Program-made: the position numbers and the translations under genes
The notes under the pieces: generated by a model
Database searches by the model: none
The model's input: the letters and a program-made list of their open reading frames with translations, nothing else
Told to the model about the DNA's origin: nothing
Source: Candidatus Nitrospira neomarina
GTDB lineage: Bacteria; Nitrospirota; Nitrospiria; Nitrospirales; UBA8639
Assembly: GCF_032051675.1 (NCBI RefSeq)
Contig: NZ_CP116968.1
Coordinates: 1,116,001 to 1,180,000, forward strand
Direction of reading: 5' to 3'
Length of the DNA stretch: 64,000 nucleotides
Shown: in pieces, positions 55,025-64,000 of the stretch
Numbering within the stretch: position 1 is the stretch's first letter
Layout of the letters: each line of letters starts with the position of its first letter

Positions 55025-55112
55025 TGGCGGAGGGGGTGGGATTCGAACCCACGGTCGCTTGCACGACGCCGGTTTTCAAGACCGGTCTATTCGACCACTC
55101 TAGCACCCCTCC
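55025..55112 (-). tRNA. tRNA-Ser (UGA anticodon)
   Basis: On the minus strand the acceptor arm GGAGGGG pairs with CCCCTCC, followed by discriminator G and an encoded CCA at 55027-55025. The anticodon loop CTTGAAA gives UGA. The long variable arm (GTCGTGCAAGCGAC) is typical of serine tRNA, and GGTTCGAATCC is the T arm. Its 3' end faces the mobile module at 49.6-54.8 kb, the usual orientation for an integration site, although no duplicated end was seen. It lies 273 bases from serS. Confidence 0.97.
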
Positions 55113-55384
55113 GAATTATTTAGTGTCAAAAGCTTGAGGATTGTTTGGTAGGACTGATTCTCACTCAATTGCGGCCCTAACTCCAATGACCTGACAAGAC
55201 GTTCCGTTTGACACGGTATGCAATGAATCTCACAAGGCTCATCTCCATTCAAGCTTATAGTAGCCGACTGTGGCAGGAATGTGAACTCTTTGGCCTAATG
55301 AAATTTGGTGGGAGTCTATTGAATTTTTGGGTCATCCACGAACTCGAAGATCCCACATGGGGATAAGGTTCATCAAAATTTCAC

Positions 55385-56692
<1,308 letters not shown>

Positions 56693-56767
56693 CTATCATG
56701 AGTCCCTATCTCAGTCAATGAATGCAACCCGAAAAACCCTGGTCATTTCGGCCGAAGCCTAGCATCC

Positions 56768-56875
56768 ATGCCCTATCTCTTTCCTCATGAAGACGTGTTT
56801 GTTGTCCTGGTGAGTGTGATCATTGCAGGATTGCTGTTCTTTCGATGGTATGTCGTTCAGGATCGTAAAAAATGA
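56768..56875 (+). CDS. 35-residue single-span membrane protein
   Basis: ATG 56768 to TGA 56873-56875 encodes a 35-residue peptide: a short N-terminus, a hydrophobic stretch VFVVLVSVIIAGLLFFRW that can span a membrane, and a charged tail ending RKK (positive-inside rule puts the C-terminus in the cytoplasm). It resembles small respiratory or transporter accessory subunits in form. No strong ribosome site is visible, and the neighbours give no function. Conservation in related genomes would be the test. Confidence 0.4.
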   Translation: MPYLFPHEDVFVVLVSVIIAGLLFFRWYVVQDRKK

Positions 56876-57032
56876 TTCATCTGGTTATCAAAGATTCAAG
56901 ATGCAGATTGTACGTCATCGCCATCCAAATAGATCAGCCACTCTTTCAATCTCATGTGGACAAGGTGTGTGGTGCATTTGTGTTTTGCAGGAGCCCTCTT
57001 TATAATTCAACCCTTTTTTTTTAATGTGAGGA

Positions 57033-57779
57033 ATGATGTTACCGACACTTAGTATCCCGCGTACAGATAATCGACGGGCGGATGAACTGCGGCCTGTCAA
57101 AATTACCCGCCCCTTTACCAAATATGCCGAAGGGTCGGTGCTGATTGAAATGGGAGAGACCAAGGTCGTGTGTACGGCCTCGGTGGAAGAAAAAGTGCCG
57201 CCTTTTTTACGGGACAAAGGACAGGGCTGGATTACCGCTGAGTACGGGATGTTGCCCCGGTCGACCCATGACCGGATGTCCCGTGAAGCCAGCAAAGGCA
57301 AGCAGGGCGGACGAACCCTGGAAATCCAACGGCTGGTGGGACGATCGCTCCGGGCTGTCACGGATATGCATCAAATGGGAGAACGGTCCATTTGGATTGA
57401 TTGTGATGTGATTCAAGCTGATGGGGGAACACGGACCGCCTCGATCACGGGAGCCTATATTGCTCTGGCTGATGCTTTTTCGACCCTAAAAGAGAAAGGT
57501 CTGATCAAACAATGTCCGCTTCTGGACTATTTGGCGGCCATCAGTATTGGAAAGATTGCCGGGGAAATCCGGTTAGACCTGGCCTACGACGAAGACTCTC
57601 AAGCGGACGTGGATATGAATTTAGTCATGACCGGGAATGGGCGGATGGTCGAGGTGCAAGGAACCGCCGAACAATCTCCATTTTCCAAAAAAGATCTGGA
57701 TGATTTTTTGGCGATGGGATGGGAAGGGATTCAACGCTTGATTACTTTGCAGAAGGAGCTTATCGGCTCTATTGCCTAA
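57033..57779 (+). CDS. rph: Ribonuclease PH
   Basis: 248 residues from ATG 57033 (or 57036), with GTGAGGA just upstream. RNase PH trims tRNA 3' ends with phosphate. Landmarks are GYGML-like [31 protein letters not shown] and [17 protein letters not shown], holding the phosphate- and metal-binding residues. It comes directly before rdgB, a very common pairing. Confidence 0.96.
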   Translation: MMLPTLSIPRTDNRRADELRPVKITRPFTKYAEGSVLIEMGETKVVCTASVEEKVPPFLRDKGQGWITAEYGMLPRSTHDRMSREASKGKQGGRTLEIQRLVGRSLRAVTDMHQMGERSIWIDCDVIQADGGTRTASITGAYIALADAFSTLKEKGLIKQCPLLDYLAAISIGKIAGEIRLDLAYDEDSQADVDMNLVMTGNGRMVEVQGTAEQSPFSKKDLDDFLAMGWEGIQRLITLQKELIGSIA

Positions 57780-57793
57780 GTTGGATAAGGGTG

Positions 57794-58406
57794 ATGGTCA
57801 TTGACTCTTTAGTGCTGGCAACCGGGAATCGGCATAAAGTTGAGGAAATTCAATCTATTCTCAAGGATGTGGGGATTCCTATGCTCACCTTGAATGAATT
57901 TCCTGATTTTCCGGCTGTTGATGAGGATGGGCTTACCTGTCAGGCCAATGCCGTGAAAAAGGCCGTGGCCACAGCCAAATTTACCGGACACTGGGCCTTG
58001 GCCGACGACACCGGGTTGGAAGTGGATGCCTTACAGGGACGTCCAGGGGTCTATGCGGCCCGGTACGCCGGCGAGCATGCAACATACGAGGACAATTGTC
58101 AAAAACTGTTGCAGGAATTACACGGGGTGCCTTCGGAGCAGCGAACCGCCCGTTTTATTACCGTGGTGGCGCTGGCCAATCCGGATGGAGAAACGGAAAC
58201 CGTTGAAGGCGTGTTAGAGGGAATTATTACCCAGGAGTTTCATGGAACGGGTGGATTCGGGTATGATCCGGTATTCTATGTTCCTCAACTAGGAAAAACA
58301 CTAGCCGAGATGACCTTTGCAGAAAAAAATCGCATAAGCCATCGCGCTCAAGCGGTCACTTATGCCAAGAGTCTTCTCACCCCACATCGCCATTTAGCAC
58401 AAGAGT

Positions 58407-58429
<23 letters not shown>
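57794..58429 (+). CDS. rdgB: XTP/dITP pyrophosphatase RdgB
   Basis: 211 residues from ATG 57794 (GTG 57791 would add one). It hydrolyses dITP and XTP to keep damaged purines out of nucleic acids. The motifs [44 protein letters not shown] and [11 protein letters not shown] are all present. The last 23 bases of the coding sequence lie inside the tRNA-Pro gene, so the protein ends GRSAAR, encoded by tRNA sequence. Confidence 0.95.
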
Positions 58430-58485
<56 letters not shown>

Positions 58486-58544
58486 TACTCCGTTAAGACA
58501 CCCTCTCCTCGTATCACCACCACAAATTTTTAACAGCAAGCTTG

Positions 58545-58575
58545 GCGCCTGTCGCTCAGTTGGATAGACTAGTTT
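58545..58575 (+). pseudogene. 5' fragment of a tRNA (Arg-like)
   Basis: GCGCCTGTCGCTCAGTTGGA followed by TAGA reads like the acceptor strand and D arm of a bacterial tRNA-Arg (GCGCCCTTAGCTCAGTTGGATAGA in relatives). After that the sequence stops matching any tRNA, and no anticodon or T arm follows. It may be a remnant left by an integration or deletion event at a tRNA gene. Confidence 0.5.
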
Positions 58576-58757
58576 GAACAACCCAAGCGTTGTGTTGGTA
58601 TGACTCTTCTAACGTTGTCTCGTATATTTGGGACGAGAGATCGTATGTGAGGGCCGAGAGAGATCGCTTGCTCGCCGTGGTCTAGCTAATTGCGGTAGGA
58701 TTTCATCACCTGCTGGATCTTGAGGATACAACCCATATACAAATACGCTCACCACTC

Positions 58758-59492
58758 ATGTCAACTATTTCTCCTAATACCATTCGGTCTTCCGTGTTTG
58801 CTAAGTATCAACCGATCATCGATCTCACCACCAATCGAATCGTTGGCTGTGAAGCCCTTGCCCGTTGGCGAGCGGATGAGGGACGTGAGATCAGTATAGA
58901 ACCCGTCATTGACGAGTTCGAATCACAGGAAGACTTAGCCTTAGAGTTAACCACGTGTATGTTTGCCTGTCTTAAAGCGGATTTAGGCACTCTGCTGCTC
59001 GAACATCCCACGTTTTCAGTGAGCGTGAATCTGCCTCCTATTGTGATGGGGAAAAACAAGATCTTGCCGGTGCTGAAAAAATTAGGGTTAATACCCCATC
59101 TCTCACAGATCACAGGGGAAATCACGGAACGGCAAGCACTCAATAAGAAAGGCCGGGATGCCATCCGCCTGGCTCGGCAATTGGGTGCCAGAGTGGCCAT
59201 TGATGACTTCGGCACCGGGCATTCAGGGCTGCAACAACTCATTGACTTGGAAGTGGATACCCTTAAAATTGACCAATCCTTTATTCAGCAGTTGGGAACC
59301 AATGTTGCGGCGGAACGCCTGGTGCGTGGGATTGCAGCCTTAGCCACTATTCTCAAGGTGGATATTGTTGCCGAGGGCATTGAGACTCCAGAACAAGCGG
59401 CCTTTCTTCGGGCTATTGGGATCGAAAAAGGACAAGGATGGTTGTGGGCGAAAGCCCTTGATGCCAATGAATTATACGAGTGGCTGGACTAG
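58758..59492 (+). CDS. Stand-alone EAL-domain protein
   Basis: 244 residues, one EAL domain and nothing else. It has YQPIIDLTTNRIVGCEALAR (EAL kept), a GEITER segment in place of ExT(E), AIDDFGTGHSGL (metal-binding DDFG), and LKIDQSFI (catalytic Lys). IVAEGIETPEQ and KGQGWLWAKAL complete the domain. The main residues for cyclic di-GMP hydrolysis seem present, so a phosphodiesterase is likely. No signal, membrane segment or sensor domain is present. Confidence 0.88.
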   Translation: MSTISPNTIRSSVFAKYQPIIDLTTNRIVGCEALARWRADEGREISIEPVIDEFESQEDLALELTTCMFACLKADLGTLLLEHPTFSVSVNLPPIVMGKNKILPVLKKLGLIPHLSQITGEITERQALNKKGRDAIRLARQLGARVAIDDFGTGHSGLQQLIDLEVDTLKIDQSFIQQLGTNVAAERLVRGIAALATILKVDIVAEGIETPEQAAFLRAIGIEKGQGWLWAKALDANELYEWLD

Positions 59493-59978
59493 CGCTTTCA
59501 CGTGTCGTGTCCATTCATATACAAAGAGGAATCGTTTTTCCCTTAACGGTCCGGATTGTGTCTTTGGAAGTTTTACTCACGTTCTCTTGGCGGTAAGCCG
59601 ACCGGATCCTCCTCATTTCATCCTGGGTAAACAATCTTTTCGCCTAGCAAACAGGGGTTAAAAGGCAGTCTTGTGGCAGGAATGGACCGAAGCGGCGTGT
59701 CACTTTACCGTACTTTTGGCCTGGTTTATACTCAGCAACTGTCAAGCAGGGGAGTGTTGAATAATAAGGATGTTCAAGGGCAAATTTGCGCAGGATTAGA
59801 TTACTCATCAAAGGCTACGGGTCGGTTCAAAAAAGTCCGTCCAGCAAGGCCGCAGGCGTTTTTTCGCGCGGAGCGTACGCTTAGTACGTGAGCTCGGAAA
59901 AATGGCGAGAACGCCGCTGGCGGCTTTTTTCAACAGACCCAGCAGAGGTAGGTGATCGGTCAAAAGAAGGGGGGTGTT
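59493..59978. other. Gene-free stretch with palindromic element
   Basis: About 490 bases between the EAL gene and the dihaem cytochrome gene. The only structure seen is the 122-bp palindromic repeat listed separately. A 72-residue open frame (59673-59891) runs into that repeat and has no recognisable features. Confidence 0.5.
59819..59940. repeat. 122-bp palindromic MITE-like repeat
   Basis: The ends are imperfect inverted repeats: GGGTCGGTTCAAAAAAG on the left and, complemented, GGGTCTGTTGAAAAAAG on the right. Inside, CCGCAGGCGTTTTTTCGC on the left roughly mirrors GAAAAATGGCGAGAACGCCG on the right. The centre is GAGCGTACGCTTAGTACG. The whole unit can fold into one long hairpin with T-runs that might also end transcription. 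A dispersed non-autonomous element is likely. Confidence 0.65.
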
Positions 59979-60869
59979 ATGGTCCGCACAGGTCTATCTG
60001 AATGGAGGATTCCTGTCTTTCTACTCGCTCTCTTCATCGTGGTGCTTTTTTCGCCATTCGAATTGGCCTTTGCGGGTGGAGCGGAAGGCAATTCTAAGAA
60101 GGCGACGGATGTCATCCACGGAGATCCCGCCGCAAAGTTCCTTCACACCGGTACGCTTCCTTCAGTCGATGATGTGCCCGCCGGGCCGAAGGGCGAGGCT
60201 ATCCGGTATGGATTTGAACTTATTGTGCACACGCAGCAGCATGTAAAAGAGTATGTCGGAAACAGTTTGACGTGTCAGAATTGCCACCTTGGTGCCGGGC
60301 GAACTCCCCATGCCGCCCCATTCGTAGGTCTGCATTCCCTATATCCCATCTATCGAACAAAGAATGACAAGGTCACGACCCTCGAAATGCGTATTAATTC
60401 CTGCTTCCGGCGGAGTATGAATGGCAAGCCTCTCCCGTATGACAGCAAGGAGATGACGGCACTGGTGAGTTACATGGCCTGGCTGTCTGAGGGGATTCCA
60501 GTTGGAATTGAAATCCCAGAACGTGGGTTCCCACGCATTGAGCCAACCCGCCCGCCGGATCCAACCCAAGGAAAGAAGCTGTTTACGGCGAAGTGTGCGG
60601 TGTGTCATGGGCTTCATAACGAAGAAACCGCGGTTGCCCCTCACTTGTGGGGTCCATTTTCTTTTAACAATGGGGCTGGGATGGCACGGATGCCCACGCT
60701 CGCTGCATTCATCAGACAGAACATGCCGCGAGACCAGGGAGACACGCTTACGAAGGATGAGGCCTATGATCTAGCCGCATTCATTTTGAGCCAGCCTCGT
60801 CCGGATTTTCCCGATCGAATTCATGACTATCCGAAAGGGCATGACCCGGACAAGGCGCCCCTATTCTGA
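59979..60869 (+). CDS. Dihaem cytochrome c, thiosulfate dehydrogenase (TsdA)-like
   Basis: 296 residues from ATG 59979 behind AAGAAGGGGGG. A signal peptide (IPVFLLALFIVVLFSPFELAFAG) sends it to the periplasm. Two haem sites: LTCQNCHLGAGRTPHAAPFV and AKCAVCHGLHN. Between them, LEMRINSCFRRSMNGKPLPY and YMAWLSEGIPVG match TsdA, in which a Cys can be an axial haem ligand; the Cys of RINSCF is a candidate. TsdA oxidises thiosulfate to tetrathionate (or the reverse). The SoxA/TsdA superfamily is broad, so the substrate is inferred. Confidence 0.75.
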   Translation: MVRTGLSEWRIPVFLLALFIVVLFSPFELAFAGGAEGNSKKATDVIHGDPAAKFLHTGTLPSVDDVPAGPKGEAIRYGFELIVHTQQHVKEYVGNSLTCQNCHLGAGRTPHAAPFVGLHSLYPIYRTKNDKVTTLEMRINSCFRRSMNGKPLPYDSKEMTALVSYMAWLSEGIPVGIEIPERGFPRIEPTRPPDPTQGKKLFTAKCAVCHGLHNEETAVAPHLWGPFSFNNGAGMARMPTLAAFIRQNMPRDQGDTLTKDEAYDLAAFILSQPRPDFPDRIHDYPKGHDPDKAPLF

Positions 60870-60879
60870 TTCAGAATCC

Positions 60880-60897
60880 AAAGGGCCTGGCCCCTTT
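60880..60897 (+). terminator. Weak hairpin after the dihaem cytochrome gene
   Basis: AAAGGG pairs with CCCTTT around a six-base loop, 11 bases after the stop. There is no T-run, so intrinsic termination would be weak. It lies between convergent genes. Confidence 0.3.
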
Positions 60898-60992
60898 CAG
60901 GTGGGTAACAAGCTGATCACTTGCCACCGATTATTACACGCCCGTTGAACGACCGGGCTGTTGCCCTCGAATGGCATCCCACTCTGACAGCA

Positions 60993-62585
60993 TTAAAACG
61001 TCAATGTCGTTGAAACATAGAAATACGTTGAATTCTTGTTATTGGGTTTTCCCGGTTGTTGCAGATTTTCAATAAAACTTCCCTTCAATAAATACGCCAA
61101 GCCCGTTTCAAATACCACGTTTTCTGTCGCGATCCAATGAGTTCGTGCCTCAAAGTGTTGTCCCAAAAATTTTCCCGCCTTGCCTGAGCGATCTTGTAGC
61201 CCCGTCCCGACCCATTGGTCCTTGGCTTGGGCAAGCCAGAAAAAACGATGCGCCACAAAGAAGGAAAAATTCTTACTGGGTGTCAGGTGCAGACGATACC
61301 CCGGCGAGTTGATATTCGACCGTCGAAAGGGGCCCCAAATACCAGCCGGATTTAACTCGAAGTTCACACCTCCAAAGAGAGTATCGAATCGTTCATCCTT
61401 ATTGTCGTTGGGATTGCGGTCACCGCTGGCATAATCATATTGGACCAAAAAGCGGGGGGTCCAAGGGATGTCGAAGGTATAGCCGACCTCAACATGTTGG
61501 AAATGGGCAAAATGATCAAGCGTCTGAGAGCTCCCAGGTGCTTTCGCCAGATTCCCGAATTGCCAGATTGATTCAATTTCGTAATCCATCTGTCCGACGG
61601 CATTCGGCTTAAAAATGCGTAACCCGGGTGTCTGGAAATGACGTCTTCGACTGTCGGTATTGGGCGGGCGATCTGTTTCATTGAGAAAATACACATACAA
61701 ATCGCTTTGGAGCCAGGAGATCTGTCGCTGTCCAAGAAAAAATCCCCAGAACATCGTTCCGTGTTCTTCAGTATCGCCTTTATTCTCATACTGGAATACC
61801 GGTTCGACCACAAAGCTTCGCAGATGGAATTCCTCTTCTCCCAAGGCCAAATGCAGTCCAGTGAATGAAACCGGGACATTCCGGAAGTTTCCTCTTCTGA
61901 TCAATCGTCGGTTGCCGAAATCCATGGTGAACCGTCCAATCGTGAGTTCGGCCGGGACTCCGAGTCCGAGGAGGTTCGACGAGCCCAAGCCCCCATAAAG
62001 TTGGAGGATGTCTGTTTGATCTTCAGTCCCGCCCGGAATGGTGGACCCGTTGTCGGTTAAGAAGGCGCGGGCGTCGATAAATTCCGTAAAGAAACGGATC
62101 GGATCATATCGGATTCCCAATCGCACGAGGGTATGAAGGGGGAGCTGCTGATCGCTGCCAACCTGATTCAGCCGAAACGGTTCATTATAGGTTTCGTACC
62201 GCGTGCGATGTTCAACGCCCAAATGCAGCCATTGAGGTCCGTCAATCGTGTTTTCGATGGTAAAAGGACTTTTTCGCAGCACGCGTATAGATCCATCAGG
62301 TCGCATGATAGCGCGTTGTTCGGTGGTTCCTTGTTCTAAAATTTCCCGGTTTAACCCCGGAGACTTCTCAACGGGTTGACCTGACGGTTTGGTCGGCGTT
62401 GTGACAGAGGGGGCTCCGCTTAGGGGGCCCTCTTCAGTTCCTCCGAGTGCCGTGCCTTGAATGAAAGGGAGGAGCACGGCGATCGCGGAGCCGATCAACA
62501 CGGTCGTTCGGGCTTTCCGTACTACCTCAAGCACGCCAACATCACTTTCCTGGCCTGATGGGGCCGATGGAAGATAACGGGCCAC
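60993..62585 (-). CDS. Alginate-export-family outer membrane barrel protein
   Basis: 530 residues. The N-terminus has a long, basic start then a hydrophobic segment (TTVLIGSAIAVLLPFIQG), an unusual but plausible signal. A Pro/Ser/Thr-rich linker follows. The rest has alternating beta-strand texture from LHLGVEHRTRYETYNEPF to the C-terminal aromatic end TYFYVSTTLTF, typical of outer membrane barrels. RFFTEFIDARAFL and LTIGRFTMDFGNRRL match the alginate_exp domain. No alginate genes are nearby, so it is better seen as a porin of unknown substrate. Confidence 0.75.
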   Translation of the reverse strand: MARYLPSAPSGQESDVGVLEVVRKARTTVLIGSAIAVLLPFIQGTALGGTEEGPLSGAPSVTTPTKPSGQPVEKSPGLNREILEQGTTEQRAIMRPDGSIRVLRKSPFTIENTIDGPQWLHLGVEHRTRYETYNEPFRLNQVGSDQQLPLHTLVRLGIRYDPIRFFTEFIDARAFLTDNGSTIPGGTEDQTDILQLYGGLGSSNLLGLGVPAELTIGRFTMDFGNRRLIRRGNFRNVPVSFTGLHLALGEEEFHLRSFVVEPVFQYENKGDTEEHGTMFWGFFLGQRQISWLQSDLYVYFLNETDRPPNTDSRRRHFQTPGLRIFKPNAVGQMDYEIESIWQFGNLAKAPGSSQTLDHFAHFQHVEVGYTFDIPWTPRFLVQYDYASGDRNPNDNKDERFDTLFGGVNFELNPAGIWGPFRRSNINSPGYRLHLTPSKNFSFFVAHRFFWLAQAKDQWVGTGLQDRSGKAGKFLGQHFEARTHWIATENVVFETGLAYLLKGSFIENLQQPGKPNNKNSTYFYVSTTLTF

Positions 62586-62964
62586 TTTTCTTGAGACATG
62601 TCAAAACGTCATCCATTCTTGACAGGGTTGTATGATGGAGCCGTTGTTCTTAAGGCAACCCGTCTGGAGGGTTCTCTTTCTCCACAGAGGAGAGTCGGAG
62701 TCAATGTCCGAAGGATATCTGAGTCTATTTTTGGTGTGGTGCTAAGTCAATGAGGCCCTGAAGAATGTTGATGAAGGCGTTGTGGAAGTGAACTCATGTC
62801 TCTGTCTTGTCCGTGCCCTTAATTGCTCTGGAGCGAAAAAACACCCTTTCATTGGGTCCTGTAAATCCTTATGATGCTCATCTCATGAGGCCATGGATCT
62901 CATGAATGAAGAAATCCGCAGTGTCTGGATGCGTATGGGCCAACCAGGAAAAGGAGGCGTGGCG
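62586..62964. other. Divergent intergenic region
   Basis: About 380 bases between the divergently read barrel-protein and multicopper-oxidase genes; it should hold both promoters. I could not pick convincing -35/-10 pairs. AAGGAGG at 62951-62957 is the ribosome site of the oxidase gene. Confidence 0.4.
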
Positions 62965-63885
62965 ATGGGACTGAAATTATGGTGGAACAAGTGGCTCCGG
63001 CCTATTCACCTCACAGGTTTGATGGTGTTGGCGATGGCACTTGATGGAACGGCACTCGCCAAAACGCAGCCGGTCAGAGCTTTTACCGTGGTTGTTCAAG
63101 AAAAGACCATTGAACTATTACACCAACCCAAAAAAGAAGTGACCGTCTGGGCATTTGGATTAGAAGGTCAGGAAGCCACGGTTCCGGGTCCGGTCATTCG
63201 AGTACCAATGGGGACCAGGGTGCGAGTCCATTTTAAAAATACGCATGTGTTGCCCCATAGTATGCACTTTCATGGAGTACATCCTTTCAATATGGATGGG
63301 AACGGTATCCGGGAATTGGGCAAGGAACAGTTACAAATGCCTGGAGAGAGCTACACCTATGAATGGACTCCCGCCGCACCAGGCTATTATCTCTACCACT
63401 GTCACTTCGATACGGCTAATCATATGGACCATGGGATGTATGGTTTTTTCATTGTCGAAGATCCTGCCTGGCCTAAGGTGGATCGGGAAATACTGACAAT
63501 CTGGGACGAGTGGGACATAGATGGCGATGGACGGTACGACACGCATACGATCAATTCCAAATCCACGCCGGACGAAGAACCCTTGACCGCCAAGGTTGGA
63601 GAGACAGTTCGTCTCGTCATGGCCAATGTCGGTGCGGAGGTCCATGCGCCCCACATGCACGGTGTCAAATGGACCGTCCTTGACCCGGACGATCTGACTC
63701 CCATTGACAAGGATTATAATGGGGTCATCAGCCTGGCTTCCGCTCAGATAAAAGTGGTCGAATTCATCCCTTCAAATTTGGGCACGTGGCTCTTTCATTG
63801 CCATGTGTTGCCCCATGTGGCGGATGATGGACTCTATCATCGGGGAATGCTCACCCGGCTCAACGTTCTGAAAGGACCATCATAA
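62965..63885 (+). CDS. Two-domain multicopper oxidase
   Basis: From ATG 62965 (AAGGAGG eight bases upstream) the protein has 306 residues, with a signal peptide ending near TALAKTQP. An in-frame start at 62893 would lengthen the N-terminus. Cupredoxin domain 1 holds HSMHFHGVHPF and YYLYHCHFDTANHMDHGMYG, the latter His-Cys-His of a type 1/trinuclear copper site. Domain 2 holds HAPHMHGVKW and GTWLFHCHVLPHVADDGLYH. Two-domain enzymes of this kind are laccase- or nitrite-reductase-like and often form trimers; the substrate is open. It acts in the periplasm. Confidence 0.88.
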   Translation: MGLKLWWNKWLRPIHLTGLMVLAMALDGTALAKTQPVRAFTVVVQEKTIELLHQPKKEVTVWAFGLEGQEATVPGPVIRVPMGTRVRVHFKNTHVLPHSMHFHGVHPFNMDGNGIRELGKEQLQMPGESYTYEWTPAAPGYYLYHCHFDTANHMDHGMYGFFIVEDPAWPKVDREILTIWDEWDIDGDGRYDTHTINSKSTPDEEPLTAKVGETVRLVMANVGAEVHAPHMHGVKWTVLDPDDLTPIDKDYNGVISLASAQIKVVEFIPSNLGTWLFHCHVLPHVADDGLYHRGMLTRLNVLKGPS

Positions 63886-64000
63886 ACGGTAGAGTCGATG
63901 ATTCGATTTGTCATCGTCAGTTAAATTGAGTTTCGGCTTACGTATGACATTCGGATCCTGTCTCCCAAATACGGCCGGGTCATCTCCAGGTGAATCATCT
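63886..64000. other. Window end, nothing assigned
   Basis: 115 bases after the multicopper oxidase gene. I see no open frame with family features and no clear terminator. Confidence 0.4.

Noticed and set aside
59673-59891. 72-residue gene
   Set aside because: It has no family features, and its second half is the palindromic repeat.

Overview
The window comes from a bacterial chromosome with a diderm cell plan (outer-membrane barrel protein, lipoproteins, periplasmic cytochromes). The housekeeping genes and the thiosulfate-dehydrogenase-like, alginate-export-like and multicopper-oxidase genes at the right end are compatible with a Nitrospira-like (Nitrospirota) genome. That placement is an impression from gene content, not a proof.

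Layout. (1) 1-7.7 kb is core genome: end of an unknown gene, hemE, a FAD-type protoporphyrinogen oxidase, acylphosphatase, apt, a DksA/TraR-type zinc protein, queC, a small cytochrome c lipoprotein, and pepF on the minus strand. (2) 7.7-17.4 kb is an insertion-sequence graveyard with nested, truncated and mutated elements (IS481-like, another DDE/rve element, IS5-, IS3- and IS6-type remnants), a broken SRAP (HMCES/YedK) gene, an intact protein-glutaminase-domain protein with a small partner ORF, and a DUF2608 HAD-like lipoprotein. (3) 17.5-49.4 kb is one tightly packed plus-strand operon of 17 genes, the main discovery: a phosphinothricin-type (C-P-C phosphinate) peptide antibiotic cluster. 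(4) 49.6-54.8 kb is a phage/mobile module: ParB-methylase (5' truncated), DUF5681, terminase large subunit, DUF2924, serine recombinase and an HTH protein. It ends beside a tRNA-Ser gene. (5) 55-64 kb is core genome again: tRNA-Ser, serS, a tiny membrane protein, rph, rdgB, tRNA-Pro, an EAL protein, a 122-bp palindromic repeat, a TsdA-like dihaem cytochrome, an alginate-export-like barrel and a two-domain multicopper oxidase.

How the cluster works (inference from homology to the Streptomyces phosphinothricin tripeptide pathway). PhpC-like reduces phosphonoacetaldehyde to hydroxyethylphosphonate. PhpD-like cleaves that to hydroxymethylphosphonate. PhpE- and PhpJ-like dehydrogenases oxidise it to phosphonoformate, and PhpF-like activates it with CTP. 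PhpG- and PhpH-like (phosphoglycerate-mutase and enolase paralogues with altered active sites) build carboxyphosphonoenolpyruvate. PhpI-like rearranges it to phosphinopyruvate. Pms-like condenses this with acetyl-CoA. The resulting demethylphosphinothricin is acetylated and loaded by a PhsA-type A-T protein that carries a fused PAT/Bar-type acetyltransferase. It is then extended by five C-A-T modules on three further NRPSs, P-methylated by a PhpK-like B12 radical SAM enzyme and deacetylated by a Bah-like hydrolase. PEP mutase, phosphonopyruvate decarboxylase, the aconitase-like isomerase and an aminotransferase are not in the window. The expected product is a longer phosphinothricin-like peptide than bialaphos, with tentative Pro, Ser and Gln-like residues; one adenylation domain is degenerate.
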